Virus record (IMG/VR): IMGVR_UViG_3300010300_000120
Span: 1 to 22,926 of that record
Origin: a virus
DNA: 22,926 nucleotides
Strand: one strand, 5' to 3'
The position numbers and the translations under genes were made by a program. The notes beneath the pieces are model-generated. The model saw only the letters and a program-made list of their open reading frames with translations. It had not been told where the DNA came from and did not search any database. Positions 14,161 through 22,926 of the stretch are shown here, piece after piece; position 1 is the first letter of the stretch, and the number at the start of each line of letters is the position of its first letter.

Positions 14161-14970
14161 ATGGCAACAAAAACCCGAGAGGTATTACAAAACGGCACTA
14201 TTGCGAACGATGGGACTGGCGATACCCTGCGTGATGCTGCAGATAAAATTAATACAAATTTTACCTATGTGTGGAATCGACTTGGCGGTAAGGACTCTTA
14301 TTTTACTGACAATCTGACTGCTGATAGTGACGGAAATCTTATTTTCACTAATGGAGTCTACAATAGCACATTTGGAACTTCAACGCTCTCTGGTAATCGT
14401 GATATAGACTTGCCTAATGCATCTGGAACTGTAGTATTAAAAACTACAACAGACGTGTTAACAAATAAAACTCTCACAACTCCTGTTATAAGTACGGTTC
14501 ATGATAGTAATGGAAACACAGTATTAAATTTAGATGGTGTCTCTTCTAGTGCTAATTATGTCAATATCACTAACGGAGATTCTAGTACTGCTCCTGTAAT
14601 AAAAATTGATGGAGATTCTGCTGATGTTGATCTTCATATACAAGCAAAGAATAATGGATATATAAAATTCCAATCTCCAGTGGTCTTAAACACGCAGACT
14701 ATAACCACTAATGGCGCCGCATCAACAACTATTGTGACGACTTTTTGTAACAAGTCCAGTGCTCTAGCATTGACTCTGGCAAACGGAAGTAATTTGGGAG
14801 ACCAGAAAACTTTTGTAAATATAAACACAGGAAATGCTACTATTACTCCTGCTACTTTTGCGTCAGGCACTTCAATTACTGTCGCGCAAGGACATGCAGT
14901 GAGTTTAGTTTGGCATACCACTGGATGGGTTGCAGTTGGCATCTCATCTGGAATAACGCTTACACCATAA
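14161..14970 (+). CDS. Baseplate/tail fibre-like structural protein
   Basis: A 269-residue protein. Residues about 6-36 (REVLQNGTIANDG, then TGDTLRDAADKINTNF) are a motif seen at the start of many phage fibre and baseplate-attached proteins. The middle is Thr/Ser/Asn/Asp-rich with short beta repeats (DLPNASGTVVLKTTTDVLTN, then KTLTTPVI), a typical fibre-shaft composition. The C-terminal 80 residues (GDQKTFVNINTGNATITP and VSLVWHTTGWVAVG) look like a small beta module common in marine phage structural proteins. It lies between the wedge genes and gp8, so attachment to the outer baseplate is inferred. No T4 gene number can be given. A late promoter lies 28 nt upstream. Confidence 0.65.
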   Translation: MATKTREVLQNGTIANDGTGDTLRDAADKINTNFTYVWNRLGGKDSYFTDNLTADSDGNLIFTNGVYNSTFGTSTLSGNRDIDLPNASGTVVLKTTTDVLTNKTLTTPVISTVHDSNGNTVLNLDGVSSSANYVNITNGDSSTAPVIKIDGDSADVDLHIQAKNNGYIKFQSPVVLNTQTITTNGAASTTIVTTFCNKSSALALTLANGSNLGDQKTFVNINTGNATITPATFASGTSITVAQGHAVSLVWHTTGWVAVGISSGITLTP

Positions 14971-14973
14971 GAG

Positions 14974-14979
14974 TAGGGA
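14974..14979 (+). promoter_or_regulatory. Ribosome-binding site deciding the gp8 start
   Basis: TAGGGA ends two bases before the ATG at 14982. A longer frame could begin at 14910, but that would overlap the previous gene by 61 bases and add 24 residues (rich in Trp and His) unlike the start of a gp8 protein. Confidence 0.6.
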
Positions 14980-14981
14980 CA

Positions 14982-16493
14982 ATGGCAACTACAGTAACTG
15001 ATATTACAAAAAGGATCCTTTTAGAACAACTTTTTTCATCTACACAAAATATCGGAGTTTCTCCTGGTGACTCAGATCGATATTATTTGGGTATCGGTAG
15101 AGCAGAAGAATGGGATTCGGATAACGCTCCTCCTGTTCCAAATTCTGGAGTAAATGAGCAATTAAGGTTCCAAGAGTCTCTACAATCTATCCAAATTATT
15201 AATAATATAAGTTATGTTGTTCCAAGGTATAACTGGACTGCTGGTAATGTCTATTCAGCATGGAGTAATGACTATGGTTCAGACCTTGGATTTATCAGTA
15301 GTAGCACCAGAATAGAACACCCATATTATGTTATAACTGATGATCTACAGGTGTTCGTTTGTATACAACAAGGAAAGACAGCACAAGGTGTTTCTCGTAA
15401 CTCTTTATACAAACCAACTGATACTTCTGGAGTTCCTTTTGCAGCAGGTGATGATGGATATATTTGGCAATTTTTATTTGCGGTCGACGCAAATCGAGCA
15501 AGAAATTTTTTGACCTCCTCTTATATTCCAGTTGAGAAAATACTTGACTCGAGTGAAGGCGGTCCTCTTGCATCAGACTTATCTGTTGCAAGAACACAAC
15601 AACTTGCTCTACAAAAAGCAGCAAAAACAGGACAGATTCTGGGTGTTGCCGTTGATTCAGGTGGTACTGGATACACTTCTGCCCCGACTGTTACAATAAC
15701 TCCTATTCCACGTATTGGTTCTACAACTATTGTAGAAGCAGCACAAGCAATCGCAAATGTCAATAGTAATGGACAAGTTTACGAAATAGTTATGAAAGAT
15801 TCTGCGAATGCACCGTATTTTACTTTTGGAGAAGGGTATAAACATGCCCATGTTTCTGTTACTGGCGGTGGTGGATCCGGAGCAGTATTGAGACCGCTTA
15901 TCACTTTTGATTCAGGATTACAAGGAAATCATATCTCTAGTTTGAGTTCTTCTGGAATCATGTTTTCAAATACATTAACTGGTAATGTTTCTGGAGACTT
16001 TAATGTAGTAAACGATTTCAGACAGATAGGTATTATCAAGAATCCACTTAAAGACTCCGCTGATTTTGGATCTTTTACTGGCGTTATCGGTGATTCTGCT
16101 GTATCTTCTGCTACAGCACAAGCATACCATAAACTTTATGTTTCTGGTTCTGCTGGATTTGCTGCCAATATCACAGGAGACCAAACGTTGCAGCAAAGCA
16201 CGTCTGGCGCAAAAGCAATTTTAGATTACTTTGATGCGGCAAATGAAATAGCGTATGTTCACCAAACCAGAGTAACAGGTTTTACTGCTTTTGACTCAAC
16301 CAATAATATTTCTTTTCTACAGTCTGGTTCCTCGATTGGAACATGTGCAATAGTAGCAAATACAACTGGTCCTAATTTGCGTCCAGCAGAAGTGAATAAT
16401 TTTTCTGGAGAGGTTATATACATAGATAACAGATCTCCAATTACTCGTGACGACGAACAAACAGAAGATATTAAGATCGTCATAGACCTGTAA
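14982..16493 (+). CDS. 8: Baseplate wedge subunit, gp8-like
   Basis: A 503-residue protein. The N-terminal pattern is that of gp8-type wedge proteins: ITKRILLEQLFSSTQN, DSDRYYLGIGRAEEW, then YNWTAGNVYSAWSNDY, YYVITDDLQVFVCIQQG, and DDGYIWQFLFAVDANRARNF (residues about 7-185). gp8 dimers form the outer part of the T4 wedge. T4 gp8 is 334 residues; the extra part here is a beta-rich C-terminus starting with GGTGYTSAPTVTITPIP (about residue 226), a repeat type found in phage structural proteins. The start was put at 14982 by its Shine-Dalgarno sequence and by lack of overlap with the upstream gene. The following gene starts 12 bases downstream behind a strong GGAAGG. Confidence 0.88.
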   Translation: MATTVTDITKRILLEQLFSSTQNIGVSPGDSDRYYLGIGRAEEWDSDNAPPVPNSGVNEQLRFQESLQSIQIINNISYVVPRYNWTAGNVYSAWSNDYGSDLGFISSSTRIEHPYYVITDDLQVFVCIQQGKTAQGVSRNSLYKPTDTSGVPFAAGDDGYIWQFLFAVDANRARNFLTSSYIPVEKILDSSEGGPLASDLSVARTQQLALQKAAKTGQILGVAVDSGGTGYTSAPTVTITPIPRIGSTTIVEAAQAIANVNSNGQVYEIVMKDSANAPYFTFGEGYKHAHVSVTGGGGSGAVLRPLITFDSGLQGNHISSLSSSGIMFSNTLTGNVSGDFNVVNDFRQIGIIKNPLKDSADFGSFTGVIGDSAVSSATAQAYHKLYVSGSAGFAANITGDQTLQQSTSGAKAILDYFDAANEIAYVHQTRVTGFTAFDSTNNISFLQSGSSIGTCAIVANTTGPNLRPAEVNNFSGEVIYIDNRSPITRDDEQTEDIKIVIDL

Positions 16494-16499
16494 GGAAGG
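16494..16499 (+). promoter_or_regulatory. Strong ribosome-binding site (GGAAGG) of the 1,911-residue protein
   Basis: GGAAGG follows directly after the gp8 stop and lies six bases before the ATG at 16506. It is the strongest Shine-Dalgarno sequence noted in the window, which suits a very long structural protein. Confidence 0.6.
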
Positions 16500-16505
16500 T
16501 AACAA

Positions 16506-19500
16506 ATGCCACAGCAGTTCAACGCATCTACGTTTGCATCAACATACAAGGACGATTTTCTTGATAGTGCGGGATACCACAAAGTTTTATTTAACAGTGG
16601 TCGAGCATTGCAAGCAAGAGAACTTACTCAACTACAGACTATCCTGCAGACTCAGATAACTCGTTTTGCTAGAAATATATTTTTAGACGGAGCAGCAGTT
16701 AATCCAAAAAGTTCTGGTGCTGGTGTTTCTAACATGCAGTACGTTATCCTTGAGGATTTGCCCAATGATGCAGATTTGTATCCTGGAACAACTTGGACAG
16801 GTAGCGCAAAAACTGGGACAGGCGGTCTTAAGTTTGTTATCCAACACGTAGAACAAGCAAGTGGCGGTGATTTTCCTACTATTTACGGAAGATACATTGA
16901 TGCAGGGCAGAGTGGTACGTCAACAGATGTTCAAACGGACTATCTTACGTTTGATGAAGCAGAAGTTCTAACCTCGCCTGGACTTGGTGACATAACAGTT
17001 AGAACCAAACTTCCAGGAGAACCTGATGTTACGGGAGAGGGCACCTTATTTTATTTACAGGGTGCTGATTTTTTTGTGCAAGGGCACTTTGTATTTGCAC
17101 CAAAACAACAGATCGCTATAGCAAAATATACTCCGTTTGCTGATGCAGATGTTGGTTTTGAAGTAGTACAGGATATTGTAACGGTTGCTGACGATGAGGC
17201 ATTGTATGATAACCAAGGTGCTCGTCCTAACCTTTCCTCTCCTGGTGCTGATCGATACCGTATTCGTTTGTTACTAACAACTAGAAGTTCTATTGCAAAT
17301 GAATTAGATTTTCTTCCATTTGCAACAGTTCGTGACGGTATTATTATTCAAATTAAAGAGGGCACTGATAGTTTCAATCAAGTCGAAAAGAGATTGGCAA
17401 GAAGGCAACAAGAAACTACAGGACGCTTTGTTGTTAATCCTTTTGAAATTGAAATTAATGAAAAAGATTCTGCAACTCTCACTTATATAATTCCTGGGAA
17501 AAATCAATTTGGACAGAATCCATTAGCATATTTGGACGGATATAGACTAGAGCATCAAATTCCTGCTGAGATTGATGTTGCAAAACCTGTTTCATTCACT
17601 GCTGATTCAGGTATGCTCACACCAATTTCATATAAAAATTATGTATCAGTAAGAGCAGATTCAGCAGGTGCATCTTTCTTGGGTGCTTATGCTGGCGGTG
17701 ACATGGATGCTCAGAAAAAGCATCGCCTCAGTAAAGCAGATGGAACTATTTTGGGTGATGCTAGAATTAAAAGCATTAGAAATACTGGATTTGCTGATTC
17801 AGACAGATATAGAATTCACCTTTATGATATCAGAATGTTGTCCGGACAGAACTTTAGAAATGTGAACTTCATAGGAGAACATGATTCTGCGACTGGTAAA
17901 GGAATAAGAGTCCACCAAGAAGATAATCAGACATATGTTGTTGATCCAAACAACAATACTTCTTTATTTGAAATTCCAGGGTATAGAACAAAAGCAGTGA
18001 GCGACGTTCGATACACTGTTCAACGGCAATTTAATGCAACTACAAACGGTTCTGGTGTCCTTAGCATCAATACTGGTAACGATGAGAATTTTTCTGATGA
18101 GGGTCAATGGACTTTTATAAACCTTGACACTGACACAGTTGATGAGATCGCAGCAGGTTCTATCACAATCACTGGTGGTTCTGGTGGATCTCCCGCAAAT
18201 GCTTCAATTGCTACGACTGGTGGCGCTTCAGCAAACTATGTTGTATATGCTTATGTAGAAAAGGGACTTGGTGCAGGCGGTCTTGCTGCTAAAACAAAGA
18301 CTTATCGTGAAGACTGGTTCACAGCAACTAGAGTTAACGACTCTGTGGGCGATAGATTTTTATTTACCTTGAAAGGTGGAACTGCACTGAGTAACATGTA
18401 TGACGGCGTTGAACTATTAGAGGCATATGATTCCGACTCTACTGGTCCAAGTGTTAAGTTTAGTTTAGAATTTGATGGTGGACAAAGAGACAATTACTAT
18501 GGTCCTGCTAATCTTATTCCAGCTGGTGTCAGTTCAACAACTACAACAGTTAGAGCAAAAGTAGGATACTTTGAGTGGGGTGCTTCCGGACATTATTTTT
18601 CTGCGAATTCCTACAACCTAGCAGATTCAACTTGGTTTGATTACGGTGATATTCCAACTTATGTTTCAAAGACAACAGGAACATCATACGCTCTGCATAA
18701 CTACTTTGACTTCCGCTCAAAACTAGATCCATTGAGCGATACCATGGCGACGACTAACTGGTTTGAGGTTCCTAGAGATGGAGATCAAATCTCTCATGGT
18801 GTACAATACTATAATCAAAGGATAGATTCAATTGTTCTCTCATATAACGCAGAAAAACTTCTGCCAGTTATTCGAGTTAATCAAGGCGTAGAGCATGTCC
18901 AACCAACTGTTCCTTCAGAAAGACCAAATGAGATGGTTCTTTACAGCACTATGCTCGGCGGTAATACTAAAAATGTCGGCGATATAGACATTCGAAGAAA
19001 CCGATATCCAAGATTCACAATGAGAGACATTGATGATCTTCGTGCTCGAGTTGAGAGAGTAGAGGAAACCGTCGCGTTATCGTTTATTGAGCAAGAAGCA
19101 CAAAATCTAGTTGAAGTTAATAGTTCTGGTCAAGTAAGATCAAAAACAGGATTTTTTGTAGATGATTTTACAAAGGGTCTGGCAATGACTGCTTCTGTTG
19201 TTGGTCCAACTTTTATTGACGATGCTACTTTTATAACTCAAACTTTAGACGCCAGGATATCGACTGTTCAACCTAAATCTACATCAGAATGGGTAGAACT
19301 ATTATACGATTCAGATAATCTTTATAGTGCTCGTGCTGGAGGAGCAAACAGCAACATTGTCCGCAAGGGCGATTTGTTGATGCTAGATTACACTGAAGTT
19401 CTAGATTCAACTTTGTCACAACCAGTTATTTCTTGGTTGTCTGATGGTAGAAGTTATGAGGAACGCGGTTATTACAACGTCAACCCATTTAATGTCTTCA

Positions 19501-22241
19501 GAGGAGAAGGATTCCTTAAAATTAATCCATCTGTAGACGCATGGACAGACACAAAGAGATTGCCTGACAAATATATTTCAGGCGAACCAAGAACAGTGTT
19601 TAGAAACACTATTCGACCTCTCGCTCCAATAACAACTTCTGCAACTAGAACCCATGCAAGGTACGCTGGGGAATGGACTGCTACTGGTAATTGGAGAGAA
19701 AGAAGTATTTGGACAGGAACTTCATGGGTTAAGCATGGAAGGATTAGTGAATTCACTAATACTGTAAATGAAGTTTGGCGAGTTGATTTTATTAGGCAAA
19801 AGAGAACAGAAACTGTTGTAGATAACTTCACAGAAATATCTTCTGAAACTGATCGTAAACTTTCAGTTGTTAGTATTCCATGGATGCGTCAAAAGAGAAT
19901 ATTTGGTAGGGCACAAGGTTTAAGACCAAATACTCGATATTGGCCATTTTTTGCAGACATACCAGTCTCGCAATGGGTTCTTTCTATGACAGAAACAGAG
20001 TATAAATCTGCAATTGGTAGTGGTTTACATCATGTAAATCATCCTTCAGCAGATGTTACTTTGAAAAAACACCCAGCGACTTCTGGTGTGACAACAAATA
20101 CATTAATAAGCGATGCTCGCGGAGATCTGTGGTTTGATTTTTGGTTACCGAATACAGCACCAGTTCCTATTCCTAATTCTGCCACATTTGATTTCCAAAA
20201 AGAAATAAGATCTTATCAAGCAAAAGTAAGAAAGGGTGTTCAACTTCACGGCACTAATCAAGCAGCAGTTTATGACTATGCAGGTTGGAAGTTCAGAACT
20301 GGACTAAGAGAAATGAAACTCTTAGACATTTCAGCAAATAACGAAGAAGATGCGCTTTCTGTTGCTAGAACTTTATTTAATTCTACAGGAAAGTTAGAGA
20401 TTAAACAAAGAGAAATTATTACTTCTCGTGTCACTGTTATGGAGCATGGAACAGAAGATGTAATAACCAGTCATACGACTGCAAAAACAAGAACAGTAAC
20501 AAGATGGAGAGCACACGATCCACTTGCCCAGACTTTCTCAGTAGATGCTCAATTAAACGTCCCTGGAGTATTTGTAACAAAGGTTGACGTGTTTCTTAGA
20601 AGCGCCCCAGCGCCAAGTAAACCACAAATACCTATCCAATTGCAGATTCGAGGTGTTCGCGATGGAACGCCTATGAATTCTCCTGCAAGCGAGCAACATC
20701 GTGTTTATGTTTCTGCTCCAGATGCATATGCAATTGTAAATGGTATTACTGATAAAGAGGATTATGAAGAAGTTCTTGCAAATCCTGTACCTTTTGTGTT
20801 TGAAGAACCTGTTTTCTTACCTTCGGGTCAAGAGTTTGCAATAGTTCTGCTTGCTGAATGTGACGATTACCAAGCATTTGTTGGAACAACATACGACTTG
20901 ATTCTTGGAAGGACAGATAAGAGAGTTGCAAAGCAACCAGCAAACGGATCTCTTTTCTTGTCACAGAACGGTTCGACTTGGACTCCAAAACAAAACCAAG
21001 ATTTGGCATATAGAATTCACACCGCCAAATTTAAGAGTTCAGGGAAAGCGAATTTCTTCAATCAAATTCCTGAGAGGCATCAACATAACTTCAACACAAG
21101 TTTGTCAGTTGATTCTGACGATTTAACTAGATTTAGAGTGACTCATCCGAATCATAATTTGGGAGTTGGTGACGTTGTTCGAATGACAGGACTTGATTCT
21201 GCTGCTTCGTATTTGGGCGTTACTGGTGCAAACATTATGAATTCTGCAAACGTGGTAGATTCTGCTGATGTTAATGGATACTATGTTTCTTTACCATCCG
21301 GCACGTTTACAAGCAGAGGATCTTTTGGCGCTGATTCTGTAAGAACAAACAAAGCATTTAATATAGATCGATTTACACTTGTTGCTACAGATATTCTATT
21401 GACTGAAACTGATCTAAACTATGAAGGTTCTTTTGTGTCTGGCGTTTCGCATTCAAGAATAGGAGCAACTGCTACTGCTGATCCAAGATTTAATGTTGAC
21501 GATGCTGCAACACCATTAACGAATTCTAGTGGCATGATTCCATTAAGTAATAAAGAAATGTTTTTCTTTAATACGCCAAGATATTATGCTAACTCTGATC
21601 AACAAGTCAATTCTCTTTCTGGTGCACCTTCTATTGTTATTAGTGCAAATATGTCATCTGCGCAATCTTCTTTGTTTGGTGGACCAAAAGCAGCTGCTGC
21701 GGTTTCGTCTGGATATGTTTCTGACATTACTCCAATCATTGACATACAGCAGGTCGGTGCAGAAACTATAAATTATATTATTGATAACCAGGCAGTTGAT
21801 TCTGCTTCCAGGAATGATCTAGTTAACAATGCTCCTTCTGACTTTGTCCCAGAAACTCACCCAATTCTTGGAACAACGCCATCTAAGCATTTGACGAAAC
21901 CAATAACACTGACTCAAGCAGCAAATGGATTGAAAGTTATATTGAATATGCATAAACCACCATCAGCTGATTTTGAATTATACTACAGAGTTGTGTCTGG
22001 ATCCGACGAAGACATCTACAACGCTTCTTTTATTAGGGTAGATGCTGATAATAATCCTCCTGATGCTAATTATGGGTTCGATGATTTGGATGTTTCTTTC
22101 CAAGAATACCAATACTTGATTGGTGGACTCGACGGATCTCTTAATGATTTCATACAATTCCAGTTGAAGATTGTGTTTAAATCAACAAATACTTGTGAAA
22201 TTCCGATTCTTCGTGACATTAAGGCAATTGCTCTTATCTAA
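16506..22241 (+). CDS. Giant baseplate/fibre structural protein (DUF4815-like N-terminus)
   Basis: A 1,911-residue protein, the longest in the window. The N-terminus has HKVLFNSGRALQARELTQLQ and then TRFARNIFLDGAAVNPKSSG (residues about 25-72), which I recognise as the DUF4815 type found in large structural proteins of marine T4-like phages. Residues about 830-1,300 contain a coiled-coil-like stretch (DIDDLRARVERVEETVAL, about 840) and basic Trp-rich beta segments. From about 1335 there is a conserved-looking module: DPLAQTFSVD, VPGVFVTKVDVFLRSAP, then FVFEEPVFLPSGQEFAIVL, GSLFLSQNGSTWTPKQNQDL and AYRIHTAKF (to about 1508). The end is RDIKAIALI. Position after gp8 suggests a baseplate-periphery role, replacing T4 gp9-gp12-type proteins, but this is inferred. 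No enzyme motif is seen. Confidence 0.75.
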   Translation: MPQQFNASTFASTYKDDFLDSAGYHKVLFNSGRALQARELTQLQTILQTQITRFARNIFLDGAAVNPKSSGAGVSNMQYVILEDLPNDADLYPGTTWTGSAKTGTGGLKFVIQHVEQASGGDFPTIYGRYIDAGQSGTSTDVQTDYLTFDEAEVLTSPGLGDITVRTKLPGEPDVTGEGTLFYLQGADFFVQGHFVFAPKQQIAIAKYTPFADADVGFEVVQDIVTVADDEALYDNQGARPNLSSPGADRYRIRLLLTTRSSIANELDFLPFATVRDGIIIQIKEGTDSFNQVEKRLARRQQETTGRFVVNPFEIEINEKDSATLTYIIPGKNQFGQNPLAYLDGYRLEHQIPAEIDVAKPVSFTADSGMLTPISYKNYVSVRADSAGASFLGAYAGGDMDAQKKHRLSKADGTILGDARIKSIRNTGFADSDRYRIHLYDIRMLSGQNFRNVNFIGEHDSATGKGIRVHQEDNQTYVVDPNNNTSLFEIPGYRTKAVSDVRYTVQRQFNATTNGSGVLSINTGNDENFSDEGQWTFINLDTDTVDEIAAGSITITGGSGGSPANASIATTGGASANYVVYAYVEKGLGAGGLAAKTKTYREDWFTATRVNDSVGDRFLFTLKGGTALSNMYDGVELLEAYDSDSTGPSVKFSLEFDGGQRDNYYGPANLIPAGVSSTTTTVRAKVGYFEWGASGHYFSANSYNLADSTWFDYGDIPTYVSKTTGTSYALHNYFDFRSKLDPLSDTMATTNWFEVPRDGDQISHGVQYYNQRIDSIVLSYNAEKLLPVIRVNQGVEHVQPTVPSERPNEMVLYSTMLGGNTKNVGDIDIRRNRYPRFTMRDIDDLRARVERVEETVALSFIEQEAQNLVEVNSSGQVRSKTGFFVDDFTKGLAMTASVVGPTFIDDATFITQTLDARISTVQPKSTSEWVELLYDSDNLYSARAGGANSNIVRKGDLLMLDYTEVLDSTLSQPVISWLSDGRSYEERGYYNVNPFNVFRGEGFLKINPSVDAWTDTKRLPDKYISGEPRTVFRNTIRPLAPITTSATRTHARYAGEWTATGNWRERSIWTGTSWVKHGRISEFTNTVNEVWRVDFIRQKRTETVVDNFTEISSETDRKLSVVSIPWMRQKRIFGRAQGLRPNTRYWPFFADIPVSQWVLSMTETEYKSAIGSGLHHVNHPSADVTLKKHPATSGVTTNTLISDARGDLWFDFWLPNTAPVPIPNSATFDFQKEIRSYQAKVRKGVQLHGTNQAAVYDYAGWKFRTGLREMKLLDISANNEEDALSVARTLFNSTGKLEIKQREIITSRVTVMEHGTEDVITSHTTAKTRTVTRWRAHDPLAQTFSVDAQLNVPGVFVTKVDVFLRSAPAPSKPQIPIQLQIRGVRDGTPMNSPASEQHRVYVSAPDAYAIVNGITDKEDYEEVLANPVPFVFEEPVFLPSGQEFAIVLLAECDDYQAFVGTTYDLILGRTDKRVAKQPANGSLFLSQNGSTWTPKQNQDLAYRIHTAKFKSSGKANFFNQIPERHQHNFNTSLSVDSDDLTRFRVTHPNHNLGVGDVVRMTGLDSAASYLGVTGANIMNSANVVDSADVNGYYVSLPSGTFTSRGSFGADSVRTNKAFNIDRFTLVATDILLTETDLNYEGSFVSGVSHSRIGATATADPRFNVDDAATPLTNSSGMIPLSNKEMFFFNTPRYYANSDQQVNSLSGAPSIVISANMSSAQSSLFGGPKAAAAVSSGYVSDITPIIDIQQVGAETINYIIDNQAVDSASRNDLVNNAPSDFVPETHPILGTTPSKHLTKPITLTQAANGLKVILNMHKPPSADFELYYRVVSGSDEDIYNASFIRVDADNNPPDANYGFDDLDVSFQEYQYLIGGLDGSLNDFIQFQLKIVFKSTNTCEIPILRDIKAIALI

Positions 22242-22462
22242 TGTATATAAAAGTAGAAGGATCACCTAGTTTGTATCGCGACATGACTACTGGAGCGATT
22301 ATAAATACAAGCGAAGAAGAGATAAAAAGAGCAAGGGAAACAAAAAAACTTCACTTGCAGAATAAAAAAGAGCAACAAGAAGTGTATTCTGAGGTCGCTT
22401 CTTTAAAGAATGAAATAACTCAACTGAAACAAATGGTTAAAGAATTACTAGAGAACAAGTAA
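22241..22462 (+). CDS. Small coiled-coil structural protein
   Basis: A 73-residue protein. It opens with YIKVEGSPSLYRD and AIINTSEEE, then forms one continuous Lys/Glu-rich helix (residues about 24-72) with heptad spacing of Val, Leu and Ile, including SEVASLKNEITQLKQMVKEL, so a coiled coil is likely. The pattern (KVEG ... RD ... AIINT) resembles a small protein family found next to fibre genes in marine T4-like phages, as far as I recall. The ATG overlaps the stop of the giant protein by one base (TAATG). A TATAAATA string lies within its codons (22300). Its role is unknown; a trimerisation or bracing role in fibre assembly is possible. Confidence 0.65.
   Translation: MYIKVEGSPSLYRDMTTGAIINTSEEEIKRARETKKLHLQNKKEQQEVYSEVASLKNEITQLKQMVKELLENK
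22300..22307 (+). promoter_or_regulatory. Possible internal late promoter (TATAAATA)
   Basis: A perfect TATAAATA falls inside the 73-residue protein gene, 156 nt before the fibre gene start at 22464. The distance is larger than for the other late promoters (27-33 nt) and the bases encode Ile-Ile-Asn-Thr, which may be conserved as protein. It is a candidate only. Confidence 0.3.
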
Positions 22463-22463
22463 A

Positions 22464-22926
22464 ATGACAGTAAGATTCCACGACAGCGCTCATCCTTTGT
22501 TCCAAACTACGGATACTTTTCAGCAGTTAATCCAAGACCTGAATCATTTTGGCGATATCCATGATTCAGATATGAAATATTTGGATTCTGCTATTGGTCC
22601 AGGCGGAACTCTTTCACTAAATGGGTTGGGCGATTTTACTGCTAATACCATAGTTGATGCTCTCAATGAATTAGACAGCGACCTTCATGGAGTCGGTGGC
22701 GGTAATTTTAAGGCAGATACCAATACAGCATATAAGACTGTAACTGACGCTATCAACGAGATTGAACGAGTGTTCGATGCTTCCTCTGGTGAGATTTTGT
22801 ATCCTACTGGCGATCCTACTGAAACTCAAAATCGTTTATTGATTAGCACTGCGCAATCTGGAGGTCAAAGAATTGAACTCAGAGCAGGGCATAATATCTT
22901 TTTAGACGCAGTAAATGATGTTATCA
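22464..22926 (+). CDS. N-terminal part of a tail-fibre-like protein (partial)
   Basis: A frame opening at ATG 22464, one base after the previous stop, stays open for 154 codons to the window edge. It begins MTVRFHDSAHPLFQTTDTF and continues with QLIQDLNHFGDIHDSD. Two similar helical segments follow, TIVDALNELDSDLHG (about residues 71-85) and TVTDAINEIERVFDAS (about 101-116), which look like repeats of a fibre adaptor segment. A beta-strand region (RLLISTAQSGGQRIEL) follows. No stop is seen, so its length is unknown. Position after the giant protein and the coiled-coil protein suits a tail fibre, but no receptor-binding part is within the window. Confidence 0.6.
   Translation, partial: MTVRFHDSAHPLFQTTDTFQQLIQDLNHFGDIHDSDMKYLDSAIGPGGTLSLNGLGDFTANTIVDALNELDSDLHGVGGGNFKADTNTAYKTVTDAINEIERVFDASSGEILYPTGDPTETQNRLLISTAQSGGQRIELRAGHNIFLDAVNDVI

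Noticed and set aside
14910-14981. Longer start for gp8 at 14910
   Set aside because: It would overlap the fibre gene by 61 bases and add an atypical Trp/His-rich leader; the ATG at 14982 has its own ribosome-binding site.
1-22926. tRNA genes, CRISPR arrays, factor-independent terminators, attachment sites
   Set aside because: No cloverleaf, spaced repeat array or convincing GC stem with a T run was seen by eye; gaps between genes are all under 50 bases.

Overview
The window is a stretch of the structural (late) region of a T4-like contractile-tailed phage. It encodes mainly the baseplate, the central hub and spike, and the start of the tail-fibre genes. The proteins match T4 gp4, gp48, gp53, gp27/gp5, gp25, gp6 and gp8. 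Several others (a fibre protein with an N-terminal NDGTGDTLRDAADKINTNF motif, a 1,911-residue protein with a DUF4815-like start, a 73-residue coiled-coil protein) look like accessory structural proteins of marine T4-like phages (cyanophage or pelagiphage type). The DNA is AT-rich by eye. The host cannot be read from the sequence, and no tRNA, CRISPR, insertion sequence or bacterial gene was seen.

Layout: positions 2-1045 are the 3' end of a large structural gene, possibly the tape measure. It converges on a minus-strand gp4-like head-completion nuclease (1042-1551), and the two stop codons share a TTAA. A short intergenic region (1552-1596) holds late-promoter-like motifs on both strands. From there seven plus-strand genes run to 10299 with no gaps, each start overlapping the previous stop: gp48-like tube cap, gp53, gp27-like hub, a short gp5-like protein, an unknown 328-residue protein, a PGRP/T7-lysozyme-type amidase fusion, and a 785-residue beta-helix spike. 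A second unit (10330-14114) encodes gp25, gp6 and a 451-residue probable wedge protein. A third unit (14161 to the window end) encodes a fibre-like protein, gp8, the 1,911-residue protein, the 73-residue protein and the start of another fibre-like gene. Each of the three plus-strand units is preceded by TATAAATA or CTAAATA about 27-33 nt before its first ATG, the spacing expected of T4-type late promoters.

The most interesting part is the cell-puncturing module (4570-10299). T4 gp5 is one polypeptide (OB fold, lysozyme, beta-helix). Here those parts are split: the OB fold with a lysozyme-like domain is in one gene and the beta-helix is in another, with two extra genes between. The lysozyme-like domain appears to lack its catalytic glutamate. 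The spike ends in what looks like a Hedgehog/M15-peptidase-fold domain in which all three expected zinc ligands are replaced. Only the amidase keeps a complete set of putative metal ligands (His, His, Asp). The inference is that peptidoglycan degradation moved to the amidase while two former enzyme domains were kept as structure or binding modules. This rests on motif reading and needs profile searches and structure prediction.
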